Source: a marine bacterium B5-7 (GTDB lineage: Bacteria; Pseudomonadota; Gammaproteobacteria; Arenicellales; CAJQKF01). From it: a stretch of 44,685 nt of DNA. Position numbers and translations under genes: made by a program. The notes below the pieces were generated by a model. The model saw only the letters and a program-made list of their open reading frames with translations. It searched no databases and was not told the DNA's origin. Position 1 is the stretch's first letter; each line of letters opens with the position of its first letter. This document shows positions 34,448 through 44,302 of this stretch, piece by piece. The stretch is taken from positions 1 through 44,685 of the forward strand of contig BQJD01000031.1 in the NCBI GenBank assembly GCA_021604525.1, in the 5' to 3' direction.

Positions 34448-36073
34448 TTACCTGCTATCAACCTGGCGAAGCCTGAAGCGTTGTATTTTGCCGGTCTGGG
34501 TTTTTGGCAAGGCATCGGTAAACACAATTGACCGTGGATATTTGTAGGGTGCGATCGTCGCCTTGACATAGTCCTGCAGGCGTTTGATTGTGTCGTTATC
34601 TGCAACGGCTCCTTCATTGAGCACCACGTGGGCTTCGACAATCGATCCACGCTCTTCGCTAGGTGCTGCGACCACGGCACACTCGAACACATCCTCATGT
34701 GACATCAATGCGGCTTCAACTTCGGGGCCGGCAATGTTATAGCCACCGGATATGATCATGTCGTCGTTGCGTGCGGCGAAATGAAAGTAGCCGTCGGCAT
34801 CCTTATAGAATGAATCGCCGGTTACGTTCCAGCCATCGGTCACGTAGTTATCCTGCCGGTCGTCATTGAGATATCGGCAGCCTGTAGGGCCGCGCACGGC
34901 GAGTCGACCGACTTCATCGGCAGGCAGTTCATTCATGTCATCATCGACAACCTTTGCCTGATAACCCCTCACAGGCAAACCGGTGCGACCCGGCGCGTGA
35001 TCGTCAAGACGATTACTGATGACTATATGCAGCATCTCGGTCGTGCCGATACCGTCCAGAATCGGTTTGCCAGTCTTGTTAACCCAATCATGATACACCG
35101 GTGCCGGTAATGTTTCGCCGGCCGAAACTGCAACCCGCAAGGATGACAAATCGGCGCCTTCATCCATCGCCGTCAACATGGCGCGATAAGCGGTAGGCGC
35201 GGTAAAACACACGGTCGCCTTGTAGTTCTCGATAATCTCAATCATGTTAGGCGGCGAAGCCGTTTCAAGGAGGGTCGCTGCGGCACCGAAACGCAATGGA
35301 AAAACTGCAAGTCCGCCAAGGCCGAAAGTAAATGCCAGCGGTGGTGAACCGACGAAGATATCATCGGAGGTCACATGCAACACTTCCTTTGCATAACCAT
35401 CGGCGATGATCAGCAGGTCGCGATGAAAATGCATGGTGGCTTTAGGTTCGCCTGTGGTACCCGAAGTAAAGCCGAGCAGTGCAACATCGTCTCGACCGGT
35501 TTTGACTGCATCGAAGAGGACCGGTTTGTTTAGAGCCGCACGATCGAGTTCGGCATCGTGATTGGCAGTACCGTCAAAGCCGATGACCCGATCGAGGAAT
35601 CGACTATCCTTTGCGCAAAGTACTAACTCGTCCATCAACCGTGTATCGCATAATGCCAGTGAAACTTCAGCCTTGTTTACTATTTGAGTTAGCTCAACCG
35701 ATCGAAGCATCGGCATGGTGTTAACCACAACAGCTCCTGCTTTGGTTGCTGCCAGCCAGCAAGCGACCATGGCGGGATTGTTGGCGGAGCGGATCAACAC
35801 CCGATGACCTGGTTTCACACCATGATCTTCGACCAGCACATGGGCCAGTCTATTGGACCAGTCTGCCAGCTCCTTGTAGGTCCGTCTGCGTCCGTTACCG
35901 ATCAAGGCGGTATGATCCCCAAAACCCTTTTCTACCATACGGTCGGTTAATTCAACCGCCACATTGATGTGATCGGGATAATCGTAATCATCCAGCAGAA
36001 AATCAGGCAACTTATCCTCTTTTGGCAGATTGTCACGGCTGAACGTGTCGCTATGTGCGGATGGTCCCAACAT
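34448..36073 (-). CDS. 2-aminobenzoate (anthranilate)-CoA ligase
   Basis: A 541-residue AMP-forming acyl-CoA ligase. The adenylate motif is LLGFTSGTTGEPKATMHFH. A8-like blocks are GRTGLPVRGYQAKVVDDD and the hinge ARNDDMIISGGYNIAGPEVE. The terminal catalytic Lys is in LPKTQTGKIQRFRL. It resembles benzoate/2-aminobenzoate-CoA ligases. With the fused monooxygenase in the operon, 2-aminobenzoate is the best substrate; benzoate is the alternative. ATG 36073 is chosen because it starts 1 nt after the acyl-CoA dehydrogenase stop and is preceded by a GGGGGA site. A longer frame runs into that gene. Confidence 0.88.
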   Translation of the reverse strand: MLGPSAHSDTFSRDNLPKEDKLPDFLLDDYDYPDHINVAVELTDRMVEKGFGDHTALIGNGRRRTYKELADWSNRLAHVLVEDHGVKPGHRVLIRSANNPAMVACWLAATKAGAVVVNTMPMLRSVELTQIVNKAEVSLALCDTRLMDELVLCAKDSRFLDRVIGFDGTANHDAELDRAALNKPVLFDAVKTGRDDVALLGFTSGTTGEPKATMHFHRDLLIIADGYAKEVLHVTSDDIFVGSPPLAFTFGLGGLAVFPLRFGAAATLLETASPPNMIEIIENYKATVCFTAPTAYRAMLTAMDEGADLSSLRVAVSAGETLPAPVYHDWVNKTGKPILDGIGTTEMLHIVISNRLDDHAPGRTGLPVRGYQAKVVDDDMNELPADEVGRLAVRGPTGCRYLNDDRQDNYVTDGWNVTGDSFYKDADGYFHFAARNDDMIISGGYNIAGPEVEAALMSHEDVFECAVVAAPSEERGSIVEAHVVLNEGAVADNDTIKRLQDYVKATIAPYKYPRSIVFTDALPKTQTGKIQRFRLRQVDSR

Positions 36074-36074
36074 G

Positions 36075-37232
36075 TCATCCCCCTGCCAGGGTATGCCTGG
36101 CGATAATGATTTTCTGAACATCGGATGCGCCCTCGTATATTCGCAAGGCGCGAATTTCCCGGTATAGCGATTCAACCATGGTACCGACTTTAACCCCGTT
36201 ACCACCGTGGAGCTGAACGGCTGCATCGATCACCTGCTGGGCAGATTCTGTGGCATACAGTTTTGCCATCGATGCTTCTTTTGAAATTCGTTCAGCACCG
36301 TTATCCTTGGTCCAGGCTGCGCGATAGACCAATAACGCGGCTGCATCCACTTTGACTGCCATATCGGCAATATGTCCTTGCACCATTTGCAGCTCCGCCA
36401 GCGGTGCACCGAACAGTTCGCGCTCGGCTACATGACCGATGGTCTCGTCAAGGGCACGCCGGGCAAAGCCCAATGCAGCAGCGCCTACCGTTGAACGGAA
36501 AATGTCGAGCACCGACATTGCGATTCGAAAACCTGCCCCCGCATTGCCTACCAATGAGCTTGCCGGTACACGACAATCAGTAAACGAAAGTCGCGCCAAG
36601 GGATGAGGCGCAATCACCTGAAGCCGTTCGGCGATTTGCAAACCAGGTGTCGATGCGGGAACGATGAACGCCGATATTCCTTTGGCGCCCGGCGCCTCAC
36701 CAGTTCGTGCGAAGACGATATATACGTCGGCAATGCCACCATTGGATATCCAGGTTTTCTCGCCGTTAAGAATGTACTCATCACCTTCACGACGCGCGTT
36801 CAATTCAATGTTGGCAACGTCGGAACCCGAACGTGGTTCGCTTAATGCGAAAGCGGCGATGGCTTCGCCACGTCTGATTGGCGGGAGCCACTCGCTACAC
36901 TGTGCTTCATTTCCAAAAAGGGATAATGCACCGCTGCCGAGCCCCTGCATGGCAAATGCAAAGTCGGAAATACCGGCATGGCGTGCCAGGGTTTCCCGGA
37001 TAAGACACAGGGTTCTGACATCGAGCTGCTGTGTACTCTCGTCCGGATCGATAGCGGCATGTTCCAGCCAGCCATCGAGACCCAGTTGCTTCACCAGACG
37101 ACGACATAATGCGTCGATGTCGGAATGATCGATTTCCGCGAGATGTTGTTTTGCCCATTGCTCCAGTCTTATCGCCAGATCGCGATGCGTTGAATCAAAA
37201 AATGGCCAGTTGAGAAAACTTGTATCGGCCAT
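36075..37232 (-). CDS. Acyl-CoA dehydrogenase of the 2-aminobenzoate operon
   Basis: A 385-residue flavoprotein. [19 protein letters not shown] and [17 protein letters not shown] are the FAD and substrate regions. [12 protein letters not shown] is the middle-domain block. [32 protein letters not shown] carries the catalytic Glu (IYEG). In this pathway it should oxidise the cyclic CoA ester formed after ring reduction, feeding beta-oxidation. ATG 37232 (MADTSF) follows the hydratase stop by 1 nt; a GTG at 37241 is less likely. Confidence 0.88.
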   Translation of the reverse strand: MADTSFLNWPFFDSTHRDLAIRLEQWAKQHLAEIDHSDIDALCRRLVKQLGLDGWLEHAAIDPDESTQQLDVRTLCLIRETLARHAGISDFAFAMQGLGSGALSLFGNEAQCSEWLPPIRRGEAIAAFALSEPRSGSDVANIELNARREGDEYILNGEKTWISNGGIADVYIVFARTGEAPGAKGISAFIVPASTPGLQIAERLQVIAPHPLARLSFTDCRVPASSLVGNAGAGFRIAMSVLDIFRSTVGAAALGFARRALDETIGHVAERELFGAPLAELQMVQGHIADMAVKVDAAALLVYRAAWTKDNGAERISKEASMAKLYATESAQQVIDAAVQLHGGNGVKVGTMVESLYREIRALRIYEGASDVQKIIIARHTLAGG

Positions 37233-37233
37233 T

Positions 37234-38058
37234 TCAATCACCCCTGAATTCGGGTCTTTGCTTGTTTACAAAGGCATCATATGCACGTTTAAAGTCCTGG
37301 GTTTGCATGCAAATAGCCTGGGCCTGGGCTTCGGCTTCAATCGCCTGGTCGATGGACATCGACCACTCCTGTTCAAGCATGGTTTTGGTCATCATGTGGG
37401 CGAACCCCGGCCCGTCCGCAAGGCGCTTTGCCATGGACACTGCTTCTGCATCAATCTGTTCCGCGGTAACGATCCGATTATAGAATCCCCAACGCTCTCC
37501 TTCATCGGCTGACATGCTGCGGCCAGTGAATAACAACTCTGCGGCGCGACCCTGGCCGATGACTCGTGGCAGCAATGCACAAGCACCCATGTCGCAGCCG
37601 GCAAGACCCACGCGGGTAAACAGAAATGCGGTTTTTGCATCCGGCGTGCCGAGACGAATATCACTCGCTAATGCAATCATTGCGCCAGCCCCGACGCAGA
37701 CACCGTCAATCGCGGTGATAGTGGGTTTGCCTGAGCGAATCATGGCCTTCACCAGATCGCCGGTCATGCGTGTGAATTCCATCAGGCCTTTCATGTCGCG
37801 TTCAAGCAGCGGACCAATGATCTCGTGTACGTCGCCACCGGAGCAGAAGTTGCCGCCATTGGATATAAACACCACAGCACCAATGTCATCTGCATAGGAT
37901 AACTTGCGAAATAGATCGCGTAGTTCGGCATAACTTTCAAAGGTCAGCGGATTCTTCCGGTCCGGACGATTGAGAGAAATTGTCGCGACTCGCTCCGAGA
38001 CGCTCCAGTTGAAATGTTCAGCCGTATAATTGCTTAATGATTCAGACTGTATGGTCAT
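37234..38058 (-). CDS. Enoyl-CoA hydratase/isomerase family protein
   Basis: A 274-residue crotonase. Oxyanion-hole blocks are [17 protein letters not shown] and [20 protein letters not shown]. The usual catalytic Glu position reads [14 protein letters not shown], so an Asp may replace it, as in some ring-hydrolases of this superfamily. It acts on a cyclic or ring-opened CoA ester. Its start overlaps the MarR stop as TAATG. Confidence 0.88.
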   Translation of the reverse strand: MTIQSESLSNYTAEHFNWSVSERVATISLNRPDRKNPLTFESYAELRDLFRKLSYADDIGAVVFISNGGNFCSGGDVHEIIGPLLERDMKGLMEFTRMTGDLVKAMIRSGKPTITAIDGVCVGAGAMIALASDIRLGTPDAKTAFLFTRVGLAGCDMGACALLPRVIGQGRAAELLFTGRSMSADEGERWGFYNRIVTAEQIDAEAVSMAKRLADGPGFAHMMTKTMLEQEWSMSIDQAIEAEAQAQAICMQTQDFKRAYDAFVNKQRPEFRGD

Positions 38059-38525
38059 TATTCATCCTCCTCGCATTGAATCCGGTCGAGCAGATCGATC
38101 ATCGTATCGACCTCATCGTCGTTATAGTCGGACAACAGTTCGGCAACCCAACCTTCATGTTCTGCAGCCATGCTGGCGAAACGACGATATCCGTCATCAG
38201 TCAGGCGAACCTTCAACGCACGCCGGTCGCCTTCGATAGTCGTGCGCGTAATCTGTCCATCACTCACCAGTCTATCGACGATACCGGTGACATTGCCGTT
38301 GGATACCATCAACTGCCGCGATAGTTCATTCATGCGCAGACCATCGGGTGCTTTGTATAGGGCAGCAAGCACGTCGAAGCGTGGCAGCGTGGTTTGATAG
38401 CGTTGTCTTAAACGATCACGTACCTCGGCCTCGATGATGCGCGATGCGCGAAGCAATCGTAACCACAATCGCAGGCGTTGCTTGATGTCCATATCGTTGT
38501 CATGTTTCTTCAATGCCGCGACCAT
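38058..38525 (-). CDS. MarR-family repressor within the catabolic operon
   Basis: A 155-residue winged-helix regulator: [44 protein letters not shown] is the recognition region. [20 protein letters not shown] is the wing. Its ATG overlaps the SDR stop as TAATG. A longer upstream frame would add 21 odd residues and is rejected. By analogy with aromatic-CoA regulators it should release DNA on binding a CoA ester. A candidate operator lies before the first gene. Confidence 0.9.
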   Translation of the reverse strand: MVAALKKHDNDMDIKQRLRLWLRLLRASRIIEAEVRDRLRQRYQTTLPRFDVLAALYKAPDGLRMNELSRQLMVSNGNVTGIVDRLVSDGQITRTTIEGDRRALKVRLTDDGYRRFASMAAEHEGWVAELLSDYNDDEVDTMIDLLDRIQCEEDE

Positions 38526-39283
38526 TAGACCTCTCCTCCGGCGATAGCAATTGCCTGTCCATTGACGGCATCGGAGTTCGGTCCACAAAGCCAGAGTACC
38601 GCTTCGGCAATTTCTTTCGGCTGCACCAGTCGTCCTTGCGGATTGTTGGCAGTTAATGCCGCGAGTGCCTCCTTTTCAGTGCGTCCGGTTTTATCGACGA
38701 TGTTTTTGATAGACGCATCCACAAGCGGTGTATCGGTGAATCCCGGGCACAAGGCGTTGACTGTGATGCCGGTACGCGCCAGCTCAAGCGCAAGTGAACG
38801 CACCAGGCCGATGACACCGTGTTTGGCAGCGCAGTAGGGTGCAACGAACGGGTAGCCCTTCAAGCCTGCCGTGGAGGCGATGCAAATCAGGCGTCCGCTG
38901 CCGCGTTCACCCATCGCTCGTACAGCGTGTTTCAGCGTCAGGAACACGCCGGTTAGGTTAACTGCAAGCATGGAGTTGAAGTCTTCAATTGATGTTCTGG
39001 CGAATGGTTTACTGTCGGCGGCGCCGGCATTGGCAACTACTACATCAAGCGGGCCGCCATTCTCCTCAGCCGTTTTAAACAACTCCTTTACCGATTCGGG
39101 ATCGGTTACGTCGCACTTAAGTGGATGAATGGCGGGTGAGATTGCGGCCACATTAATCAGCGGTTGTATCCGGCGACCGACAATGGTGACGTTATAGCCG
39201 TTGTTGGAAAGTGCAATGGCGATTGCCTTGCCAACGCCGCTACCCCCGCCGGTTACCAGGGCATGTTGTTTGCTCTGTGTCAT
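38525..39283 (-). CDS. SDR-family 3-hydroxyacyl-CoA dehydrogenase
   Basis: A 252-residue classical [21 protein letters not shown] binds NAD(P). [13 protein letters not shown] is the NAG motif. The active site is S-Y-K within [24 protein letters not shown] (Ser, Tyr, Lys). It probably oxidises a hydroxy-CoA ester of the pathway. ATG 39283 overlaps the monooxygenase stop as ATGA; the longer frame to 39358 is rejected because it lies within that gene. Confidence 0.88.
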   Translation of the reverse strand: MTQSKQHALVTGGGSGVGKAIAIALSNNGYNVTIVGRRIQPLINVAAISPAIHPLKCDVTDPESVKELFKTAEENGGPLDVVVANAGAADSKPFARTSIEDFNSMLAVNLTGVFLTLKHAVRAMGERGSGRLICIASTAGLKGYPFVAPYCAAKHGVIGLVRSLALELARTGITVNALCPGFTDTPLVDASIKNIVDKTGRTEKEALAALTANNPQGRLVQPKEIAEAVLWLCGPNSDAVNGQAIAIAGGEV

Positions 39284-41562
39284 ACGCCATCTCCTTCGCG
39301 CTCTGCTAATCGATGGAGCTGATCGCGACCGGCCAGGTACGGCAGTGGCCAGTCGCATTGCTTGTCACCAAGAGCCGCCGCCTTATGTAATGTCCAGTAG
39401 GGGTTGGCGAGATGGGGTCGTGCCAGGCAGACAAGGTCGGCACGACCTGCAATCAGGATGGAGTTTACGTGGTCGGCTTCATAGATATTGCCAACCGCCA
39501 TGGTTGCCATGCCCGTTTCATTGCGAATGCGATCGGAAAATGGCGTCTGGAACATTCGGCCATACACTGGCTTCGCATCCGTTGATGTCTGTCCGGCAGA
39601 TACGTCGCAGATATCGACACCGGCTTGCTTCAGTTGTAATGCAATCTGAACCGCATCTTCGGGCACGATACCTGCATCACCAACCCAGTCATTTGCTGAA
39701 ATGCGTACCGACAAGGGTTTGTCTTGCGGCCATACTGCGCGAACCGCTTTTATAACTTCAAGAGGATAGCGCAGTCGATTATCAAGACTGCCGCCATATT
39801 CGTCGTCACGCTTATTGGTCAAGGGGGTGATAAAAGACGATAACAGGTAGCCGTGCGCCGCGTGAATTTCCAACATATCAAAGCCCGCACGGGTGGCGCG
39901 TTCAGTTGATGCGATGAATTCATCACGTACCTGATCCATATCCTCACGGGTCATTGCCCGGGGTGTCTGGTTACGCGGCGACCAGGGCACTGCGGATGCA
40001 CTCATGATCGGCCAGTTGTTGTCTTTTAGCGGTGCATCCATCTCCTCCCAGCCGAGTTGGGTGGAACCTTTTGAACCGGAGTGGCCAAGCTGGCAACAAA
40101 ACATGGCGGTGGTTTCGCGATGAATAAACTCGACAATTCGTTGCCATGCAGTTTCCTGCAAATCGTTATAAAGGCCGGTGCATCCCGGCGTTATACGACC
40201 GCTGGCGCTGACGCATGTCATCTCGGTGACCACCATTCCCGCACCGCCCTTGGCACGCTCACCATAGTGCACCAGGTGCCAGTCGCCCGGTATGCCGTCA
40301 CTGGCGCGGTACTGCGCCATGGGTGAAACCACGATACGATTTTTCAGGCGCATATCGCGAAGCTGATACGGTGCAAACATGGGCACGCGCACGGGTGCTG
40401 GCGGGGCACCGGCGGCTTGTTGAAAACGCTGTTCGGCATCTGCTAGCCACTTGGGATCACGCAGGCGCAGGTTCTCATGACCGATGCGCTGAGATCGAGT
40501 GAGCAGGGAATAATAAAACTGGTGTGGTTCAAGATCGAGATACCGTTCTATCTCCTCGAACCATTCGATTGAATTTCGCGCCGCCGACTGCAGCCGCAAT
40601 ACTTCCAGACGGCGTTCATTCTCATAGCGCTGAAAAGCATTGGGCAGGGTGCTGCCATCATGTAAATATTCCGCCAATGCAATGGCGCTTTCCATGGCGA
40701 GCTTGGTGCCGGAACCGATGGAGAAATGTGCGGTGGCAGCCGCATCACCCATAAGCACGACATTCTTGTACGACCATTTTTCGCACAGTACCCGTGGAAA
40801 ATTCAGCCACGCCGAACCACGCAGATGACTGGCGTTCGACATCAGGGACTGTCCATCGAGCCAGGGTGCGAAAATATCTTCGCATGCCTTGCACGATTCC
40901 TCTTGGCTCATGTCGCCGAAACCGAACTTGTCGAATGTATCTTCGCTGCACTCGACAATAAATGTGGCTGTGTCGGCATCGAATTGATAAGCGTGTGCCC
41001 ATACCCAGCCATGTTGTGTTTCAGTGAAGATAAAGGTGAAGGCATCATCAAACTTTTGATGGGTACCGAGCCACACAAATTTACATGCGCGCAGTTCGAT
41101 ATCGGGTTTGAAGTGTTTGGCGTATTGCTGCCGGGTTCGCGAATTCAGTCCGTCGCTGGCGACCACCAGGTCGTACTCTTCCGAGAGTTTGTTGATGTCG
41201 TCGACTTCGGTTTCAAAACGCAGATCAACACCCAGCTCGCGTGCCCTTTGCTGCAAGATGATGAGTAGTTGACGACGACCGATGCCGCAGAATCCGTGGC
41301 CGCCGGATACGAGTCGGGTATCACGGTAATGCACCGCGATGTCGTCCCAGTAGGCGAAGTTGCGGCGAATGGCTTCGGCGGATAGTTGGTCATTACCGGC
41401 CAGGTTATCGAGGGTCTCGCGCGATAGCACCACGCCCCAGCCAAAGGTGTCATCAGCGCGATTACGCTCAAATACGGTTACTTCGTGACGCGGATCGCGA
41501 AGCTTCATGGAGATGGCGAAATACAGACCCGCGGGTCCGCCGCCAAGACAAGCGATTTTCAT
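39280..41562 (-). CDS. 2-aminobenzoyl-CoA monooxygenase/reductase (fused flavoprotein)
   Basis: A 760-residue two-domain flavoenzyme. Residues 1-~375 form a PHBH-like monooxygenase: [19 protein letters not shown], a [22 protein letters not shown] block and [13 protein letters not shown]. Residues ~390-760 form an Old-Yellow-Enzyme reductase: [38 protein letters not shown], then [18 protein letters not shown]. This fusion matches the Azoarcus evansii enzyme that hydroxylates and reduces the ring of 2-aminobenzoyl-CoA; databases often label it bifunctional salicylyl-CoA 5-hydroxylase. It is the first gene of the operon. ATG 41562 is chosen over 41568 because GAGGG is then 9 nt away. Confidence 0.9.
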   Translation of the reverse strand: MKIACLGGGPAGLYFAISMKLRDPRHEVTVFERNRADDTFGWGVVLSRETLDNLAGNDQLSAEAIRRNFAYWDDIAVHYRDTRLVSGGHGFCGIGRRQLLIILQQRARELGVDLRFETEVDDINKLSEEYDLVVASDGLNSRTRQQYAKHFKPDIELRACKFVWLGTHQKFDDAFTFIFTETQHGWVWAHAYQFDADTATFIVECSEDTFDKFGFGDMSQEESCKACEDIFAPWLDGQSLMSNASHLRGSAWLNFPRVLCEKWSYKNVVLMGDAAATAHFSIGSGTKLAMESAIALAEYLHDGSTLPNAFQRYENERRLEVLRLQSAARNSIEWFEEIERYLDLEPHQFYYSLLTRSQRIGHENLRLRDPKWLADAEQRFQQAAGAPPAPVRVPMFAPYQLRDMRLKNRIVVSPMAQYRASDGIPGDWHLVHYGERAKGGAGMVVTEMTCVSASGRITPGCTGLYNDLQETAWQRIVEFIHRETTAMFCCQLGHSGSKGSTQLGWEEMDAPLKDNNWPIMSASAVPWSPRNQTPRAMTREDMDQVRDEFIASTERATRAGFDMLEIHAAHGYLLSSFITPLTNKRDDEYGGSLDNRLRYPLEVIKAVRAVWPQDKPLSVRISANDWVGDAGIVPEDAVQIALQLKQAGVDICDVSAGQTSTDAKPVYGRMFQTPFSDRIRNETGMATMAVGNIYEADHVNSILIAGRADLVCLARPHLANPYWTLHKAAALGDKQCDWPLPYLAGRDQLHRLAEREGDGV

Positions 41563-41624
41563 GACCATACGCCCTCAATAATTGTTGAACGTCGCCAGAT
41601 TAGACGTTTCGGAATAATATTTCA

Positions 41625-41649
41625 AGTCTAAAATATATATATTTAAACT
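41625..41649. promoter_or_regulatory. AT-rich dyad, candidate MarR operator
   Basis: AGTCTAAA (41625-41632) and TTTAAACT (41642-41649) are inverted with one mismatch around 9 bp of AT. A further TTAGAC half-site lies near 41600. The dyad sits 63-87 bp before the monooxygenase ATG, where the operon promoter must lie, and fits MarR-type sites. Confidence 0.5.
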
Positions 41650-41797
41650 AGATGGCTTAAAATTTCTTCGTTTATGCCTGTTCTGGTCCCGCAAATCGGG
41701 CCAGGAATAGCCCAAGGCTCCGCTACAATGGAGGACAAATTGGTCGCGTAATAACTAAAACCCGAGCATTTTGAATTTAATCAAATGGAGTGTTTCT

Positions 41798-42523
41798 ATG
41801 AAATTGCTTACGTCATTCACCACTGCCAGTGTGATGATCTTGTCGATGCTGACAACGAGTGCTAACGCGCAAGATATTAATCTGTTGCCCGAAGGTCAGA
41901 CACTTATCACCCTGTCTGTCACGGAGCGCGTGAAGGTAGAGCAGGATACATTGATTGCAACTCTGCGCATCGAGCGCGAGAACCAGGATGCCGAAACCTT
42001 GCAACGCGAGATCAATGCCGCGATGACTGATGCGCTGGATGCGGCGAAATCAGTGGATGCCATAAAAGTCTCAACCGGTCATTATTCGGTGTATCAATAC
42101 AATAACCAGCCCCAGGGTGGCAGAGCGGATAACCTCTGGCGCGGTTCCCAGGCCATCATTCTCGAAGGCATGGATACTCAAGCGATCCTGAAGTTGGCAG
42201 GTGAGATTCAAGCCATGGGCTTTGTGATGAGTCAGCTCAACTACACACTCAGTACCGAAAAGGCAGATGAAGTTCGCAATGGTTTGATGGAAACAGCTAT
42301 TAAGCGTGCTCAAGCCGATGCCCAACGTGCGGCCCAAGCCATGGGCAAGATGAATGTAGATATTGCCACGCTGAACATTAATGAATCCCTCGGCTACTCG
42401 CAGCCCGTGATGAGAGCGCGCGATATGGCGATGAGTGCGATGGCGGAGAGTGCCCCACCTGTCGCCGATGCAGGTGAGACGGAAGTGACATTGACCGTAC
42501 AGATACAGGCGGTTGCCAAATAA
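41798..42523 (+). CDS. SIMPL (DUF541) domain periplasmic protein
   Basis: A 241-residue exported protein. The signal peptide is MKLLTSFTTASVMILSMLTTSANAQD, and ATG 41798 has GGAG 8 nt upstream; TTG 41771 is rejected. The body is the SIMPL/DUF541 fold: TLSVTERV-like start, KVSTGHYSVYQYNNQPQ, YTLSTEKADEVRNGLMETAIKRAQADAQRAAQAMG. Family members bind outer-membrane or stress proteins; no enzyme is known. It is divergent from the catabolic operon. Confidence 0.85.
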   Translation: MKLLTSFTTASVMILSMLTTSANAQDINLLPEGQTLITLSVTERVKVEQDTLIATLRIERENQDAETLQREINAAMTDALDAAKSVDAIKVSTGHYSVYQYNNQPQGGRADNLWRGSQAIILEGMDTQAILKLAGEIQAMGFVMSQLNYTLSTEKADEVRNGLMETAIKRAQADAQRAAQAMGKMNVDIATLNINESLGYSQPVMRARDMAMSAMAESAPPVADAGETEVTLTVQIQAVAK

Positions 42524-42541
42524 AGGTGTAGCAGATACAAG

Positions 42542-42596
42542 AGGCTGCTTTCATTAAGGCCTGACGGCCTCAATCCTGTCGACAGGGAAGTAGCCT
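42542..42596 (+). ncRNA. Candidate three-way-junction RNA between the SIMPL and GDSL genes
   Basis: A 9-bp outer stem (AGGCTGCTT 42542-42550 with AAGTAGCCT 42588-42596, one G-U) encloses two tight hairpins: AGGCC-TGAC-GGCCT (42557-42570) and the palindrome CCTGTCGACAGG (42575-42586). It may be a 3'-end structure of the first gene, an attenuator before the second, or chance. Confidence 0.35.
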
Positions 42597-42651
42597 GTCG
42601 ATCTAACTTACGCGTTCACTTCGTGCCGGGTGTACAGGTAAACGAAAAGCT

Positions 42652-43299
42652 ATGCACGTCTTTAACCGAATCAAGCAAGACTTCTGGCATGGAGGGTATC
42701 GTTATGTATCATTCGTGTTGTTATCCTTATGCCTGTCGCTTGCTGGCTGCGAGCAGACCCATCCGGTTCTTGAGCCGCTACCACCTGGATCGACAGTACT
42801 GGCATTCGGTGACAGCCTGACTTATGGCACTGGGGCCAGTGCCAATGAAGACTATCCATCACGTCTTGCTAAACTTACCGGGTTGAACGTAATTAATGCA
42901 GGAGTGCCGGGGGAGACCAGTAGTGAGGGCCTGGCTCGACTGCCGGCGCAACTTGATCGTTATCGGCCGCGTGTAGTCATTCTGCTTCATGGTGGTAACG
43001 ACATCCTGCAAGGGCTCGATCCGCATGGCATAGAGAACAATTTAAAACAAATGATAGAACTTGCCCGCAATGCCGGCACACAGGTGCTGCTGATTGCCGT
43101 TCCACAACGGGGCTTGTTCCTGAAGCCGGCTCCGTTTTATGGTGACATCGCCAAGCAGATGGATGTTGTATTCGAGAAAGATATTATTTCCGAAGTACTA
43201 AAAGATGCGTCGTTGAAGTCGGATAGCGTTCACCCCAATGCAGAAGGGTACAAGCATATTGCGGAACAGACGTCATCCTATTTCAAATCGGCTAATTGA
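42652..43299 (+). CDS. GDSL/SGNH-family lipoprotein esterase (TesA-like)
   Basis: A 215-residue lipoprotein. An N-terminal basic stretch is followed by VLLSLCLSLAGC, where the lipobox LAGC puts the lipidated Cys at 33; Glu at +2 favours the outer membrane. SGNH motifs: FGDSLTYGTG (Ser55), INAGVPGETS, HGGND and DSVHPN with the catalytic Asp/His. It resembles TesA/arylesterases that cleave short acyl esters or lysophospholipids. Confidence 0.92.
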   Translation: MHVFNRIKQDFWHGGYRYVSFVLLSLCLSLAGCEQTHPVLEPLPPGSTVLAFGDSLTYGTGASANEDYPSRLAKLTGLNVINAGVPGETSSEGLARLPAQLDRYRPRVVILLHGGNDILQGLDPHGIENNLKQMIELARNAGTQVLLIAVPQRGLFLKPAPFYGDIAKQMDVVFEKDIISEVLKDASLKSDSVHPNAEGYKHIAEQTSSYFKSAN

Positions 43300-43812
43300 T
43301 AGGTGCCGGAACCTTAGATTGGTAAGTTTATTGTCCTCTATTTCCGTGTAATTATTTACGTTTTCATCAGTGCCACAAGCAGCGAGACTTTCGGCCACTT
43401 AAGGATGAGTGCGCCAGTCATGGACCGACAGCCGTAGCTGGATATGAACCGCTGGACGCGGAAAAGGCATATCACATCGGATATCAATGGTTGGTATCCC
43501 GATATGGCAGAATCTGGTAGGACTAAATTCCTATCACGGATGACGCGGTTGGCGCATTAATTTTCTCCTCCTGTTTGATGCTCCCCGAGGTTTTAATCCC
43601 GGGGGTCATCGTATACCGGGCTGTGTACAGGGTTTGCGAGTCTCGAACTTGCCTGTTGTTCAAGGATTTCAATAACCCTGCGGCAGTACGGCACTGCGGG
43701 CACCGAATTTTTTGGTGTTCGTGGTGCCGTTTATTAACGATGAGATTGCGGTTAAAACACGTGAGCTTTAACCGATCCAGTAATAAAACAGAAAAATTAT
43801 CAAGGAGGATTA
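43300..43812. other. 513-bp gap with two hairpins before a short hypothetical gene
   Basis: No protein-like frame is seen. Hairpin A, 43577-43610: GATG..CCCCGAG with CCCGGGG..CATC around an AT loop. Hairpin B, 43689-43729: CGGCAC/GTGCCG outside and CACC/GGTG inside, with a six-T loop, followed by TTTATT. They may end the esterase transcript or form a structured leader for 43813. Confidence 0.4.
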
Positions 43813-44211
43813 GTGTCTAATTCAAAAACACCCGCTCGTACAGCAAGTGAAATCAGTAACAACCCGTCTGACGATGCACCGCGTTATCGCAAACTGGCTG
43901 CGCACTTCGTTGACGAACTAACTAACGTATCCGTTTCCCCCAACGGCGCATGCAGACTCTATTTCACTACCTGGAGTGTCGATCAGGGATCCATCCCGGT
44001 TCGTGTCGAGTCTGAAGTTATTATGACAACTGATACGCTAAATCGCCTGGCAGATGTGTTGCCCCGTGTACTCTCTCAGCTTGCCGAGTCAAAAAATGTG
44101 TCATCGAGTGCTGCTCAAGACACAGAACGGAAAACTGTTGAACCCGAGTTGGATAAAGACGACGCATCGCATAATCGTGGAAGTGGATTGTTTCGCAACC
44201 GCAAGCACTGA
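43813..44211 (+). CDS. Short hypothetical protein, possibly DUF3467-like
   Basis: A 132-residue protein starting at GTG with AGGAGG 4 nt upstream, a strong translation signal. The middle part (FVDELTNVSVSPNGACRLYFTTW...VRVESEVIMTTDTLNRLADVLPRVLSQL) reads like a small beta-rich DUF3467-type domain. Both ends are polar and low in complexity, probably disordered. No signal peptide or membrane span. Function unknown. Confidence 0.65.
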   Translation: MSNSKTPARTASEISNNPSDDAPRYRKLAAHFVDELTNVSVSPNGACRLYFTTWSVDQGSIPVRVESEVIMTTDTLNRLADVLPRVLSQLAESKNVSSSAAQDTERKTVEPELDKDDASHNRGSGLFRNRKH

Positions 44212-44302
44212 AATATTTCATACGTACGGACAGCATGTGTTGATAGGGTTTGCAATCGATTAAAAGCACTCAAATTGATTATAAAAACAAATGGAAGAAA
44301 AA

